Made by a program: the position numbers and the translations under genes. Of a DNA stretch of 64,000 nucleotides, positions 55,801-64,000 are shown one piece after another. The notes beneath the pieces are model-generated. The model was not told where the DNA came from, searched no databases, and was given only the letters and a program-made list of their open reading frames with translations. Origin of the DNA: Pycnopodia helianthoides (taxonomy: Eukaryota; Echinodermata; Asteroidea; Forcipulatida; Asteriidae); contig CM063258.1 in the NCBI GenBank assembly GCA_032158295.1, forward strand, positions 6,218,583-6,282,582, read 5' to 3'. The stretch's first letter is position 1. Each line of letters opens with the position of its first letter.

Positions 55801-57377
55801 CACTTCAAGTCGGTGTTTTAAAAAAAAATGTCTATGCCTCTGCGCGATGTTATTTTTCATAACTGTTTGGAGTTTGGGGAGTAATCATTTTCCTTTGAGA
55901 ATATCGTTGTCTCAATGAAGCCCTGACTTGACAAAGGAAAGACACAAAGTTCTCTTGTTCCTTTCGGAAATTTGATTAAGGGAGTATGCATTCACTTGAC
56001 TCGCAAAACTTAGCGTAGGCCTGGCAATAATTGCTTTGGTTTGCTGAATCTTTACATCGATGCACTTGTGACGAGTACATGAAAACATGTAGCCTGTCAG
56101 TTCTTTGAGCCAAATTTTGTATACGAAAGGACAAATGGTCTGGATAAGGGATTACACATTGACACCTGGAAAAATGGAGATTTCGAGCATGATTGCCAGT
56201 ACCATCTGTCCTGTTTGTAGGGTAGGGGGGGAACAAAGTGTAGAACTCGTTCACCAACTCGTACACCAACTCGACACCAACTGTACACATACCAACTCGT
56301 ACACCAACTCGTACACAAACTCGTACACCAACTTGTACACCAACTCGTACACCAACTCGTACACCAACTCGTACACCAACTGTACACCAACTCGTACACC
56401 AACTCGTACACCAACTCGTACACCAACTCGTACACCAACTCGTACACCAACTCGTACACCAACTCGTACACCAACTCGTACACCAACTGGAACACCAACT
56501 GGAACACCAACTCGTACACCAACTCGTACACCAACTCGTACACCAACTCAGCATCAACTCGTACACCAACTCGTACACCAACTCGTACACCAACTCGTAC
56601 ACCAACTCGTACACCAACTCTAAACACCAACTCAAACACCAACTCGTACACCAACTCGTACACCAACTCGCCACCAACTCGTACACCAACTCGTACACCA
56701 ACTCGTACACCAACTCGTACACCAACTCAAACACCAACTCGTACACCAACTCGTACACCAACTCGTACACCAACTCGTACACCAACTCAAACACCAACTC
56801 GTACACCAACTCGTACACCAACTCGTACACCAACTCGTACACCAACTCGTACACCAACTCGTACACCAACTCGTACACCAACTCGTACACAACTCGTTAC
56901 ACCAACTCGTACACCAACTCAAGCATCAACTCGTACACCAGCCCTACACCAACTCGTACACCAACTCGTACACCAACTCGTACACCAACTCATACACCAA
57001 CTCATACACCAACTCGTACACCAACTCGTACACCAACTCATACACCAACTCGTACACCAACTCGTACACCAACTCAAACACCAACTCGTACACCAACTCG
57101 TACACATACATTTAATGGTATTAATCTTGGTTTGTGTGACTGAGGTTCTTAGTTATCAACTCCTGGGATTTATGATTGAAAACTTGCATTTTCTACAGAG
57201 CATTTCAAATGTAAATAGTCGGTAACCTGTGTTTGTTTTTTTCCTCCTTGTTGCAGGAAGAGGCAAGATGGTTTGATCAAGGATCTGGATAGCAAACAGA
57301 CTGAGCATCGTGATAAACTGGCCAAGTTGCAACAGCAATTCCAGAAGACTCAAGCACAAACCATGGCCAAATCATAG
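52878..57377 (+). CDS. PFDN6: Prefoldin subunit 6
   Basis: A beta-type subunit of the hexameric prefoldin co-chaperone, which captures nascent actin and tubulin and passes them to the cytosolic chaperonin CCT. There are four exons, 52878-52944, 54239-54309, 55622-55746 and 57257-57377, with phases in agreement, totalling 384 nt = 127 residues (human 129). Both coiled-coil helices are visible: the N-terminal one ([25 protein letters not shown]) and the C-terminal one rich in K/E/Q ([22 protein letters not shown]). The hairpin region between them carries the family block [20 protein letters not shown] and [10 protein letters not shown]. Intron 1 contains a long inverted repeat and intron 3 an 866-bp minisatellite; neither disturbs the splice sites. 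A polyadenylation-like AATAAA lies at about 58479, and nearer signals are possible. Confidence 0.97.
53040..53180 (+). mobile_element. tRNA-SINE-like head with perfect 19-bp hairpin
   Basis: tcatggccgagcggttaata (about 53048) is a Leu/Ser-type tRNA box A as in the 59.7-kb SINE. Downstream, 53131-53149 (ggactcgtccatggttgga) and its exact reverse complement at 53159-53177 enclose a 9-base A-rich loop. The element continues directly into the large inverted repeat at 53181-53408. Confidence 0.6.
53181..53408. repeat. Inverted repeat with 110-bp arms, 8-bp loop
   Basis: The arms 53181-53290 and 53299-53408 are inverted copies, about 94% alike by eye, separated by aatattaa. The arm contains the SINE module (gtgtccttaacttaggcaag, accattactgattcatcctt, ggatggagcgaggag), so the structure looks like two SINE 3' portions head to head. 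It lies in PFDN6 intron 1 on the sense strand, so the pre-mRNA would contain a strong hairpin. Confidence 0.9.
54608..54799. repeat. cccaatttcatagagctgc-family copy, well preserved
   Basis: It runs from gggcccaatttcatagagct to agctctatgaaattgggccc; the terminal 20 bp are perfect inverted repeats. It lies in PFDN6 intron 2 and is a good reference copy for the family. Confidence 0.85.
54965..55495 (+). repeat. Long copy of the acttggt...agagctgctgatagtataaaa family
   Basis: ggtaattactcaagaaatac, aacttacttggtacacatgt, agagctgctgatagtataaa, then cccttgctgc-like and cacaggtttgctattttgtg blocks. It is related to the 7415/10052/14250 family by the ttacttgg...agctg start but extends further. It lies in PFDN6 intron 2. 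Confidence 0.6.
55800..56200. repeat. Dispersed 400-bp repeat, third copy
   Basis: It shares ttttcctttgagaatatcgt, ccctgacttgacaaaggaaa and tcacttgactcgcaaaactt with the copies at 27.0 and 38.7 kb. It abuts the minisatellite on its 3' side. Confidence 0.65.
56243..57108. repeat. 12-bp minisatellite (ctcgtacaccaa)n
   Basis: About 72 units of ctcgtacaccaa, with variants such as caaacaccaact, catacaccaact, ggaacaccaact and a few 9-11-bp units. Because the period is a multiple of three and has no stop in several frames, long spurious reading frames run through it on both strands (Thr-Arg-Thr-Pro repeats forward, Tyr-Glu-Leu-Val reverse). It lies in PFDN6 intron 3, 148 bp upstream of the last exon. 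Confidence 0.95.
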
Positions 57378-57514
57378 CAACAGCTTTCTAAAAGTCTCAA
57401 AGTTTTTTATTTAAAAGAGCATCTGTTTGTGTTAGCCTGTACAATGTAGTTGGTACTGGTGTGTGAGGCCAAGAAGCTTGTGGTGAAGCAGACATCCCAG
57501 CCTTTGAACATGAA

Positions 57515-57790
57515 GTCAAAAGTTGTATCGCATGCAGTAGCACTCCGCACGAATGACGTCACTTTTGCTCAAAATACCCGTATCTCAGACAAACATTTTT
57601 ACCAATAGCCCTCGTGCGATCATCGCATCGGCGTGCCAGACCGTAGTAGTGCAGTCAGTACACGCCAATAAACTTAAAAGCTTGGACAGAATGTGCGCGT
57701 ATGTTAGTGAAATTTGCAGGTTTTTTTTATGAGATCCGGGTACTGAGCTTCTATTTTTAGCACTAGTGCGGAGTGCTATTGCTTCCTTGG
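57515..57790 (+). repeat. Dispersed element related to the satellite
   Basis: cagtagcactccgcacgaatgacgtcac, agatccgggtactgagcttc and agcactagtgcggagtgcta correspond to parts of 41990-42260 and of the satellite unit (agatcctggcactgagcatc, gcactagcgcggtgtgcta). It is a single, diverged copy. Confidence 0.65.
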
Positions 57791-57894
57791 TTGAAGTCTT
57801 TGACTTTGTGTCCTTTTGAAATGTTCTGATGAAGCCTCTGCATATGCTACCACAGCTGAGGTCAAATTATGTTAACAACTGTGTAAAGCACACC

Positions 57895-58070
57895 GATGCC
57901 CAACTTCATAGAGCTGCTTAAGCAGAAAATAGTGTTTAAAAATTTGTCTGCCAAGCCAAATCAAGCAGGACACCAGTTGCAAATGGATCATATGACACGG
58001 TATTTATGCTGGTAAACTTTACCTGGTAGGCAGAACTATTTTGTGCTTAAGTAGTTGTATGAAGCTGGGC
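57895..58070. repeat. cccaatttcatagagctgc-family copy, diverged
   Basis: It starts gatgcccaacttcatagagc and ends ttgtatgaagctgggcttgg. Both ends carry parallel substitutions, so the palindrome is retained. Confidence 0.65.
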
Positions 58071-58899
58071 TTGGGTAGTAATATGACTTCTGTTTGAGCT
58101 TGTGACATTATAGGATGGCAGTTGCTGTTCCCTTCAACTGCAAAGTTTCTAGCCTAATCACTGTTAAAGCATTTAATGGTTTTACCAAAAGTAATAATCA
58201 TGCTTTTTTTTTTCTCTTGTCAAAATGTATAATTCTTACAGATTGCAATGTACTGTATTAGTTTGATATTGTTTTTTTTTCTTGCACTATGTGGACTAAA
58301 CATTGGAGGTTTGATCAGTTTTCATTATTCTGTTTTTAAATTCAACTTCCAGAAAGTGTGTTGTCTCTCTGTCCGAAACTATGGCATTCGTCAGGGATGA
58401 AAAATTCAGATTTCTATCTGAATTAAGAACTTTTTTATGTCTGCATGATGAAAGAAAATAGCTGTTGTTTCAGATATGAATAAATCACGCTCTTTGATCT
58501 ACTTCTCTACTTACTGCTTGGGAAACTGTTCCCAGAAGCCACTTGAAATCTATAACTCCAGTGGTTACCAAATGATAGAAATGCCATCATTTCAACATAG
58601 CTCTAAAATCAGTCATATGTTCTTCCTACTCGCATCTGATTCCAATTGTTGTTGCCCTCAGAAAAAAAGTTAAATAAATTGTTGTTAATTAGCCTGAAAA
58701 GACTATCAAAACCTATACTGTGTATACATATGTATCGGTTAGCTGTTTTTCTCAACAGAAATTTTCCTACTTTTTTTCCAAGGTTCAAATACCATGCCTA
58801 TAACCCTCCTACTGTCAGTGACTCTTGGCAACATCTTCCAGTAAGTTGACCAACCATTTGAAACCATTCGACTGCCAAGGTTGTGTACGGTGGCACAAC

Positions 58900-59025
58900 T
58901 GTGCACAGAACTAACTGTGTACTGTGTACATGCATTCCCTCATGGTATATATTTCAGGCTGGCATAGTTTATCTATCATTCAGAACCACTTGTATGGTAT
59001 TGAATGGTCAGACAGCAAGAGGGTT
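58900..59025 (+). repeat. Single unit of the 116-bp tandem repeat
   Basis: tgtgtactgtgtacatgcat, ggctggcatagtttatctat, aatggtcagacagcaagagg: the same order of blocks as in the array at 39335-39880. It suggests the repeat existed as a dispersed sequence before tandem expansion in STXBP1. Confidence 0.75.
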
Positions 59026-59676
59026 AAAATGTGGATCTTAGTTCCAGACCCTCACCGCCGATTCATGTCTTCACGAATATGGCCCAAGCAGTCTTGTTTG
59101 AAATTCATGTGTGAATACTTTTCTCTGAAGTTTTGTTACACATTTTTGATAGTTTTGTTTCAGTGTATTATTTTCCTTGAAAAATTTTGTTTTGTTTCGC
59201 ATGGACAAGTACAAACAAGTAGTACAAGTGCTAGTACATTGTCAAATACAGGGATGAATTTTGAGGTTTTCCTTTTTTTTTTTTTTTTACACATTGAAAT
59301 GAATGTTACTCCCCCGTATTTGTGTACATTAATATTGATTTTATTTCAAATTTGTGTCCTAAGGTTGAAAAATAAAATTGATTGAGAGTGATTATTTGTT
59401 CTTTGTCTTCATTTTGATTATTTACTGTAAATGCATGAGTCTGATAACAGAGGTTATATAATATGTAGAGCTGTGTGTTGAGAGAGTTGCAACAACTATT
59501 GGAAGCCATTTTCGGTCAAAAAAACCCAAACAATGCATGTGGGCAGTGTGCGCATGTCGGGTGTGAAACGAGACTGCACATTTGGACCAAAAGTGCACTT
59601 GATCGAAGAAAACTGGTCTCTCCGTGTTGCAAATCTCTCAGTACGTACAGCTTTGCCAAAGTTAACTACACAAGAC

Positions 59677-59998
59677 TTGGCGTGTTGTGGCCGAGCGGTT
59701 AGAATACCAGACTCGAGTTCTGGTGGCCGAGTCATCAGGGTGTGGGTTTGAATCCCCGTCATGACACTTGTGTCCTTGAGCAAGACACTTGACTGAAATT
59801 GCTTCTCTTCACCGAGGGTGAAATTGTGATCAATTTAGATTAGTGCGCTATGGCAGCACAGGCTGTATACTCCCCAGGGAGCTGAGATGGTTTAAGGAAA
59901 GAAATTTTTGGCCCAGTGACCAGGGGTAATAATGCATGTAAAGCGCATTGAGAGTTCTCCCAGAGCTGAAATGCGCTCTATGAAAATTCATTCTATTA
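59677..59998 (+). mobile_element. tRNA-derived SINE (Leu/Ser-like head)
   Basis: A clear tRNA-like head, gtggccgagcggttagaata, has a variable arm and box B gggtttgaatccc (59743-59755), followed by cacttgtgtccttgagcaag. The 3' part ends aaagcgcattgaga...gcgctctatgaaaattc. The acceptor stem does not pair as in a functional tRNA. Confidence 0.8.
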
Positions 59999-60682
59999 AT
60001 ATCACTAGTATCAAAGAAAGCAAAAATACAGGCTTTGACCCATTAAATGTAGTATTTTTACATGTTTGTACCAACTTTATAGCATAAATATTGTGGGAAA
60101 AAAAGAGTAAATATACACTGAAATTTGTGAGAAACCAATTACATTTACAGCAACCCCTTTGTTAGGTAAAAAGGTAAGTGTCATTATGCATTGGAATACC
60201 GAAAAACAGAAATTATGCTAACTCATCGCGAAAACAAACTTTTTCACTTGTTAATGTATTATTAATTTGTTAATTGGTTTTATACATTTTAATAAACTAG
60301 GTAGACTAAAACAGGTGGGTATGCTCCCAAAGGAGACCCTTAAATAAACGTAAATAGAAAAAGTTAATACATTGTTCTCTTTGAATTATGCTCCAGACTC
60401 GATTTATAATCTTTATTGTTCTTTTTTAGCAGACGAACCAAAAAAGTGCTTTCTTATTGCGCGCCCTTATATGGGGCAAAAAGTTTACCCCGACTGGTGT
60501 TCTTTTAAATACTACCTTAAAGTGCATGTTAACCATAGTGTACCAGCGACGAAAAAAGTTGGAGGTCCAAGGCTGGTACTCTTAACAGTGTATGATTTTT
60601 TAATGATAGGAATTTGACACCAACCAAAGTTTATCGTTGCTAAATAACGCCTATTACATTGCATCGTGTGTCACACGATCGG

Positions 60683-60709
60683 ACACACACACACACACAC
60701 GCACACACA
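60683..60709. repeat. (CA)n microsatellite
   Basis: About 13 CA units with one G interruption, 140 bp upstream of the kinase start codon. Confidence 0.9.
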
Positions 60710-60848
60710 GGAGTACCTCTCCCCAATGTACATGTTGTGGTATGTGGAGACGAGGATGTGCTGAAATTTAGTGGAGATTTCTGCAACTTGCCACATACTT
60801 TGAATTTGCAGTATAGTATTATAGTACGGTACTGTTGGTTTTTGCAAC

Positions 60849-63359
60849 ATGGATAACTATAAGGTGAGTTGACACACGTTTTAGTTACATTGATCTGCAA
60901 GTGCAATATCAGTTTGATCATGGAGGTAGATTGAGGTTTAGATTATCGAGTTAAAAAAAGGGGACAGTCACTGCCCATCGGAATGAATTGGCTTCACGAA
61001 GAAAGTTTTTGAAGGACATTAAAAAACATGTCGTTAGTTCATATAGTTGATACAGCCCCACTGACTTCTAGAAGTAGAAGTTCTGCTTGACCTCCTAGCC
61101 AAGATCCCAAGAGGATGTTTTCAGGAGGAAACCAACCAAGTACCAAGTACCTAGTGGGGCATTAGACCGATAGACTTAGTATGTGTTACGAATGCCAGTC
61201 ATCTCGCCCCCCCCCCGGCAAAGTCGCCCCTCACAAAGTCGCCCCCTGCAAAGTCGCCCCTAGCAAGCTCGCCCCATCCAGGTACTAACTCGCCATAACG
61301 AAAACGGTAAGGAAATGACATACGAACAAAAGACAAAAGGGTAATAATATAATTAATTTTAGTTCCGATCAGCTTTTTTTGCAAAAATAGCTATATGAAA
61401 GGATTAAACTGATTTAAATTGAAGTAATTTACTAATTAGTTTGTTGTAAATTGTTTTGTGAGACATTTTTGTCTGCGCCGATTGAATTGCAAAATCCATC
61501 TTGTTAATAATATTGTCGTTATTCATTGGACATTTTCATATTGGATGATATTTTTAGAAAGGGAAACATAGTCCAAAACTTCAACTTATTTTAAAATAAC
61601 ATTGTCGTTAATGGGAATTTTCTTATTGGTCCCTGGATTCGATCGCCCTTGTGATGTTTGCATTTTGGGTAGCATTTTTTTTTGTGGAGACAAAGTGATC
61701 TGTCAGTGTCAGTCACTGGCTGTTCAATGTGTTAAAAAACGCCTCTTTTGATGTGACAACTCATCACCGAAGTCGATGAGTCGGAAAAGTTGAAGGGAAC
61801 AATTTACGAAATGTATTGATCGACAGATTATTTCACACTTCTTTGTCGCGATTGTTCAATAGTACCTTCTATCTGCATTCATGCAATGATATAAACCAAG
61901 GTGTCCTCTGGACAGTACGGGTGCATAGACATTTTACAGGATTTTTTGCTGTGATGGGATTTCTTGCAATAGTCAGACATGACTAGTTTTAGGCATTCAA
62001 TCCTGTTGTCATGCAGCTGACGTGCCGTGTGCAAAACATGTGCGAGCGATCTCCAAAAATACCTAAGTTACTGGTAATTGTTATAAATCAAATAAGTAAA
62101 ATGTACCTCAAATTTGAAAAATAAAATACTAATTTTACCTTTTGAAAACGTAAATAAAATGTTCGTATTTTCTATGGGTGTTTCAATTGGAAACAAGAAA
62201 GTAAAAAAAAAAAATTATTATCCCAACCAGAAAAAACTACCTGCCAAGATCGGTATAGGGGGCCTTTTCACGCTGAACACAATGACGCTATTCACACCGC
62301 GCGAAACTGGATTGCTTTTGCCGAAGAGCTTGCCAAATAATTATTGTCTCAGCATTGTCAGATTTTACCACTATGAGAGGACAATAACTTCCGATCATAG
62401 TAAGAAATCCGACTATTGAAGGGCTGGTAAGAATGTCCCGTAAAAAGTCTACGCACCCGTACTGCTGGAGGAGAAATCACATCTTTTTTTTTATTACATC
62501 TCGATACATTGTCCAGATTGTTCTCAGCTCACTTAGTACGTCGTAAAGAAAAGGGGGGCAACTTTGTAGGGGGGTGACATTGTGAGGGGGCGAGTTTGTA
62601 CCTGGAGGGGGCGAGCTTGCTGGGGGGGTGACTTTGCAGGGGGCGACTTTGTGGGGGGCGATTTTGCTGGGGGGGGGGGGCAAGTTGACTGGTTTCCTGT
62701 GTTACCACCATGGGGGTCTAATTCTACCTCCATTACCAATGATTACTATAACTTTTTAAGATACTATTTTTGTATTCCTAAATTAGTGGATATTGCCTGC
62801 ACGGCTACCTTTTCTATGGTTTTACTAAATGCAATTTATAAAGCCTAGGGGTTATTAATATTTATAGTGCCCTCTTTGCTCCTGTAGATGACAATTGTAA
62901 TGTATGAAGTTGCAGTGTTGGATTTTCGACCACTACTTTCTGGAATCGCACCGCTTATCATTAAATATCAATCACACGGCCATGCTCCCCATATGTTCAG
63001 CAGATGCCATTTTTACCTACTCCTAAACTATATGGTGAGGTTCGTTCCTCTATCGTCTCTGCGTTCGATAGCGGAACAAACCTCAGTTCTAGGAGTAATT
63101 TTTACCTATGCCGAAAACTAAAAAGGTATATTATTAGTTTATTATTAAAAAAACAAAAACTGAAAAGAAAAAATACATATTTATAGTAAAAAGTAACAAT
63201 AATAACATAAATTAAATGATAATATTAAACCTGTTATGTAATATTACTTTCTTAATATCATTTTATATGCAGTTGCTTGAAAGACTAGGAAAAGGAGCAC
63301 AGGGATCCGTGTTCAAAGTGGAGAATAAAGAAGATGGATCAATTTATGTCTTAAAAAAG
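60849..63359 (+). CDS. NIMA-related (Nek-like) protein kinase, N-terminus only
   Basis: Two coding exons join in phase 0. Exon 1 is 60849-60863 (MDNYK, donor GTGAGT). Exon 2 is 63273-63359 and begins LLERLGKGAQGSVFKV. Together they give 34 residues with the glycine-rich ATP loop (GKGAQGSV, about residues 11-18) and the strand ending in the ATP-anchoring lysine (YVLKK, about 30-34). M-D/E-x-Y followed directly by such a loop, and the DGSIYVLKK strand, resemble NIMA-related kinases (cell-cycle and cilium Ser/Thr kinases), but catalytic loop, DFG and tail are outside the window, so the subfamily is unknown. The gene continues past 64000. Intron 1 carries a transposon-like element. Confidence 0.72.
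61190..62705. mobile_element. Non-autonomous transposon-like element with G+C-rich inverted ends
   Basis: The left end (about 61190-61290) is built of a short unit, roughly caaagtcgcccc(c), repeated four to five times. The right end (about 62545-62705) is its inverted copy with about eight units. Shared order is ccagtca, ctcgcccc, caaagtcgcccc, agcaagctcgcccc, ccaggtac and aactcgcc. The 1.25 kb between is A+T-rich with no transposase-like frame. It sits wholly within kinase intron 1. The target-site duplication was not defined. Confidence 0.7.
63015..63113. repeat. Hairpin of about 35-bp arms
   Basis: tactcctaaactatatggtgaggttcgttcctctatcg (from about 63020) pairs with cgatagcggaacaaacctcagttctaggagta (to about 63100); the loop is about 15 bases. 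It lies in kinase intron 1, 160 bp before exon 2. Size and loop fit a small-RNA precursor as well as a small inverted-repeat element. Confidence 0.7.
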
Positions 63360-63387
63360 GTGAGTAAAAAGAGTGGAAAGTACCGAT

Positions 63388-63560
63388 ATCTACATGTACT
63401 ATCAGTGAACGATTTCCCTTGCATAGTGTAGCAAAATGCTACACTAAATGTATCAGTTGCTGCTCAAAAATCACCATTTGCTGCTCAATTTTAGCATTCA
63501 GTGTGCACAAAACAAATTCAGTCTAAACTGTGCAAAATTGTTGGATAAAATCATTTATTG
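63388..63560 (+). repeat. Second dispersed copy of the satellite's parent element
   Basis: gaacgatttcccttgcatag, gtagcaaaatgctac, ttgctgctcaattttagcat, tcagtgtgcacaaaa and ctgtgcaaaattgttgg follow the same order as 41999-42040 plus one satellite unit, but without tandem copies. Confidence 0.75.
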
Positions 63561-63649
63561 GCTATTTACATAGTATGTACCAACCATACCAGTAAATTGT
63601 GACTGCCAAGGGCATGCTATACCTTATAGCCTCGGTTATTTCACTTCTT

Positions 63650-64000
63650 TGTGCAAGTAATAATTTTTCTAAATCAGTTTCAATTCATACTTGGTTTTAA
63701 GCCCGACTGTCTTGTGTTATTCAGTTGGAAAATATTACCTCTCTGTGTAATTGTCTTTTAAACTAACAAAAAATTATGTTCAAATGTTGATTTTTGAGTC
63801 TGGTAAATATCTTTGAATTCTGTTGAGTATCAAAGTACATTCACCCATAAGACTAAGATAAATATTCCTTTAGTGCTCAGTCAATTAAAACAAATTTCTT
63901 TCTCATGCAGATTCTGGTCTTGTAAAATAACTTTTGGCCGAGTAAAAATTTTGAGCTACGAGCCCTGCAGTCTTGTGCCGTCGATTTCACAAAACTTTAT
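63650..64000 (+). repeat. Third ttttacactggacc-family copy with nested palindrome
   Basis: It matches the right part of 41357-41970 (gtaatatcttgaataaaaac-like, attctggtcttgtaaaa, gagctacaagccctg...gtcttgtg). At 63981 a new copy of the cgatttcacaaa palindromic element begins and is cut by the window edge. Confidence 0.6.

Larger units (their letters stand above)
57378..60848. other. PFDN6-kinase intergenic region
   Basis: PFDN6 3' flank, then a diverged copy of the satellite's parent element (57515-57790), a MITE-like element (57895-58070), a lone 116-bp unit (58900-59025) and a tRNA-SINE (59677-59998). A small stretch at 58783-58840 has good acceptor and donor-like borders (ccaag / gtaagt) around an open frame, but it has no recognisable family and may be chance. 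The rest is A+T-rich. The kinase promoter should lie in the last few hundred bases, near a (CA)n tract. Confidence 0.5.

Noticed and set aside
55976..56890. 304-codon minus-strand frame of Tyr-Glu-Leu-Val repeats and a 172-codon plus-strand frame of Thr-Arg-Thr-Pro repeats
   Set aside because: Both are produced by a stop-free 12-bp minisatellite in PFDN6 intron 3; several frames are open at once and there is no start context or splice evidence.
58783..58840. Possible coding exon with good splice-like borders
   Set aside because: Fewer than 20 residues, no recognisable family, no partner exon in phase nearby.
59679..59760. Functional tRNA gene
   Set aside because: Box A and box B are present, but the acceptor stem does not close and the sequence runs into the shared SINE body.
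1..64000. Prokaryotic, viral or defence-system locus
   Set aside because: All recognised genes are animal housekeeping or neuronal genes with spliceosomal introns; no viral or prokaryotic gene was seen.

Overview
This is a stretch of an animal nuclear genome, A+T-rich, with many introns and crowded with short dispersed repeats. The genes are bilaterian and most closely resemble deuterostome families. The repeats (tRNA-derived SINEs ending in a 'cacttgtgtccttgagcaaggcac' type module, palindromic 'cccaatttcatagagctgcttaagc' elements, 'taacttaggat' palindromes) look like those I associate with echinoderms, particularly starfish. That organism call is an inference from memory; no search was run.

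Layout. (1) 1.2-2.2 kb, minus strand: an intronless TMEM121-family membrane protein. (2) 5.2-17.2 kb, plus: ACOT9, a mitochondrial acyl-CoA thioesterase. Twelve coding exons are placed, the start is unresolved, and two exons are each out of phase by one base at a homopolymer. (3) 19.3-20.5 kb, plus: NTMT1, the alpha-N-terminal protein methyltransferase, in two exons. (4) 23.6-44.6 kb, plus: a complete 18-exon, 594-residue Munc18-1/STXBP1 (unc-18), the syntaxin-binding protein of synaptic exocytosis. Its intron 17 carries a 2.2-kb satellite array. (5) 49.7-52.8 kb, minus: URM1, the ubiquitin-related sulphur carrier, five exons, intact to its Gly-Gly end. (6) 52.9-57.4 kb, plus: PFDN6, prefoldin subunit 6, four exons. 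The URM1 and PFDN6 start codons are 83 bp apart, so they very likely share a bidirectional promoter. (7) 60.8 kb to beyond the window, plus: the first two coding exons of a NIMA-related (Nek-like) protein kinase, with a 1.5-kb transposon-like element in intron 1.

The genes do not form a pathway; this is an ordinary metazoan housekeeping and neuronal gene neighbourhood. STXBP1, NTMT1 and URM1 also lie close together on human 9q34.11, which suggests an ancient synteny block. Between and inside the genes, most of the DNA that can be explained is repeats: at least ten short dispersed families, several nested in one another, long inverted repeats able to form hairpins, a 12-bp minisatellite in PFDN6 intron 3, and a two-length (150/161 bp) satellite in STXBP1 intron 17. 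I found no prokaryotic or viral system, no CRISPR array and no rRNA or functional tRNA gene. The most unusual items are the satellite with its higher-order pattern, the transposon-like element whose ends are made of a repeated G+C-rich motif, the 110-bp-arm hairpin in PFDN6 intron 1, and the paired single-base phase breaks in ACOT9.
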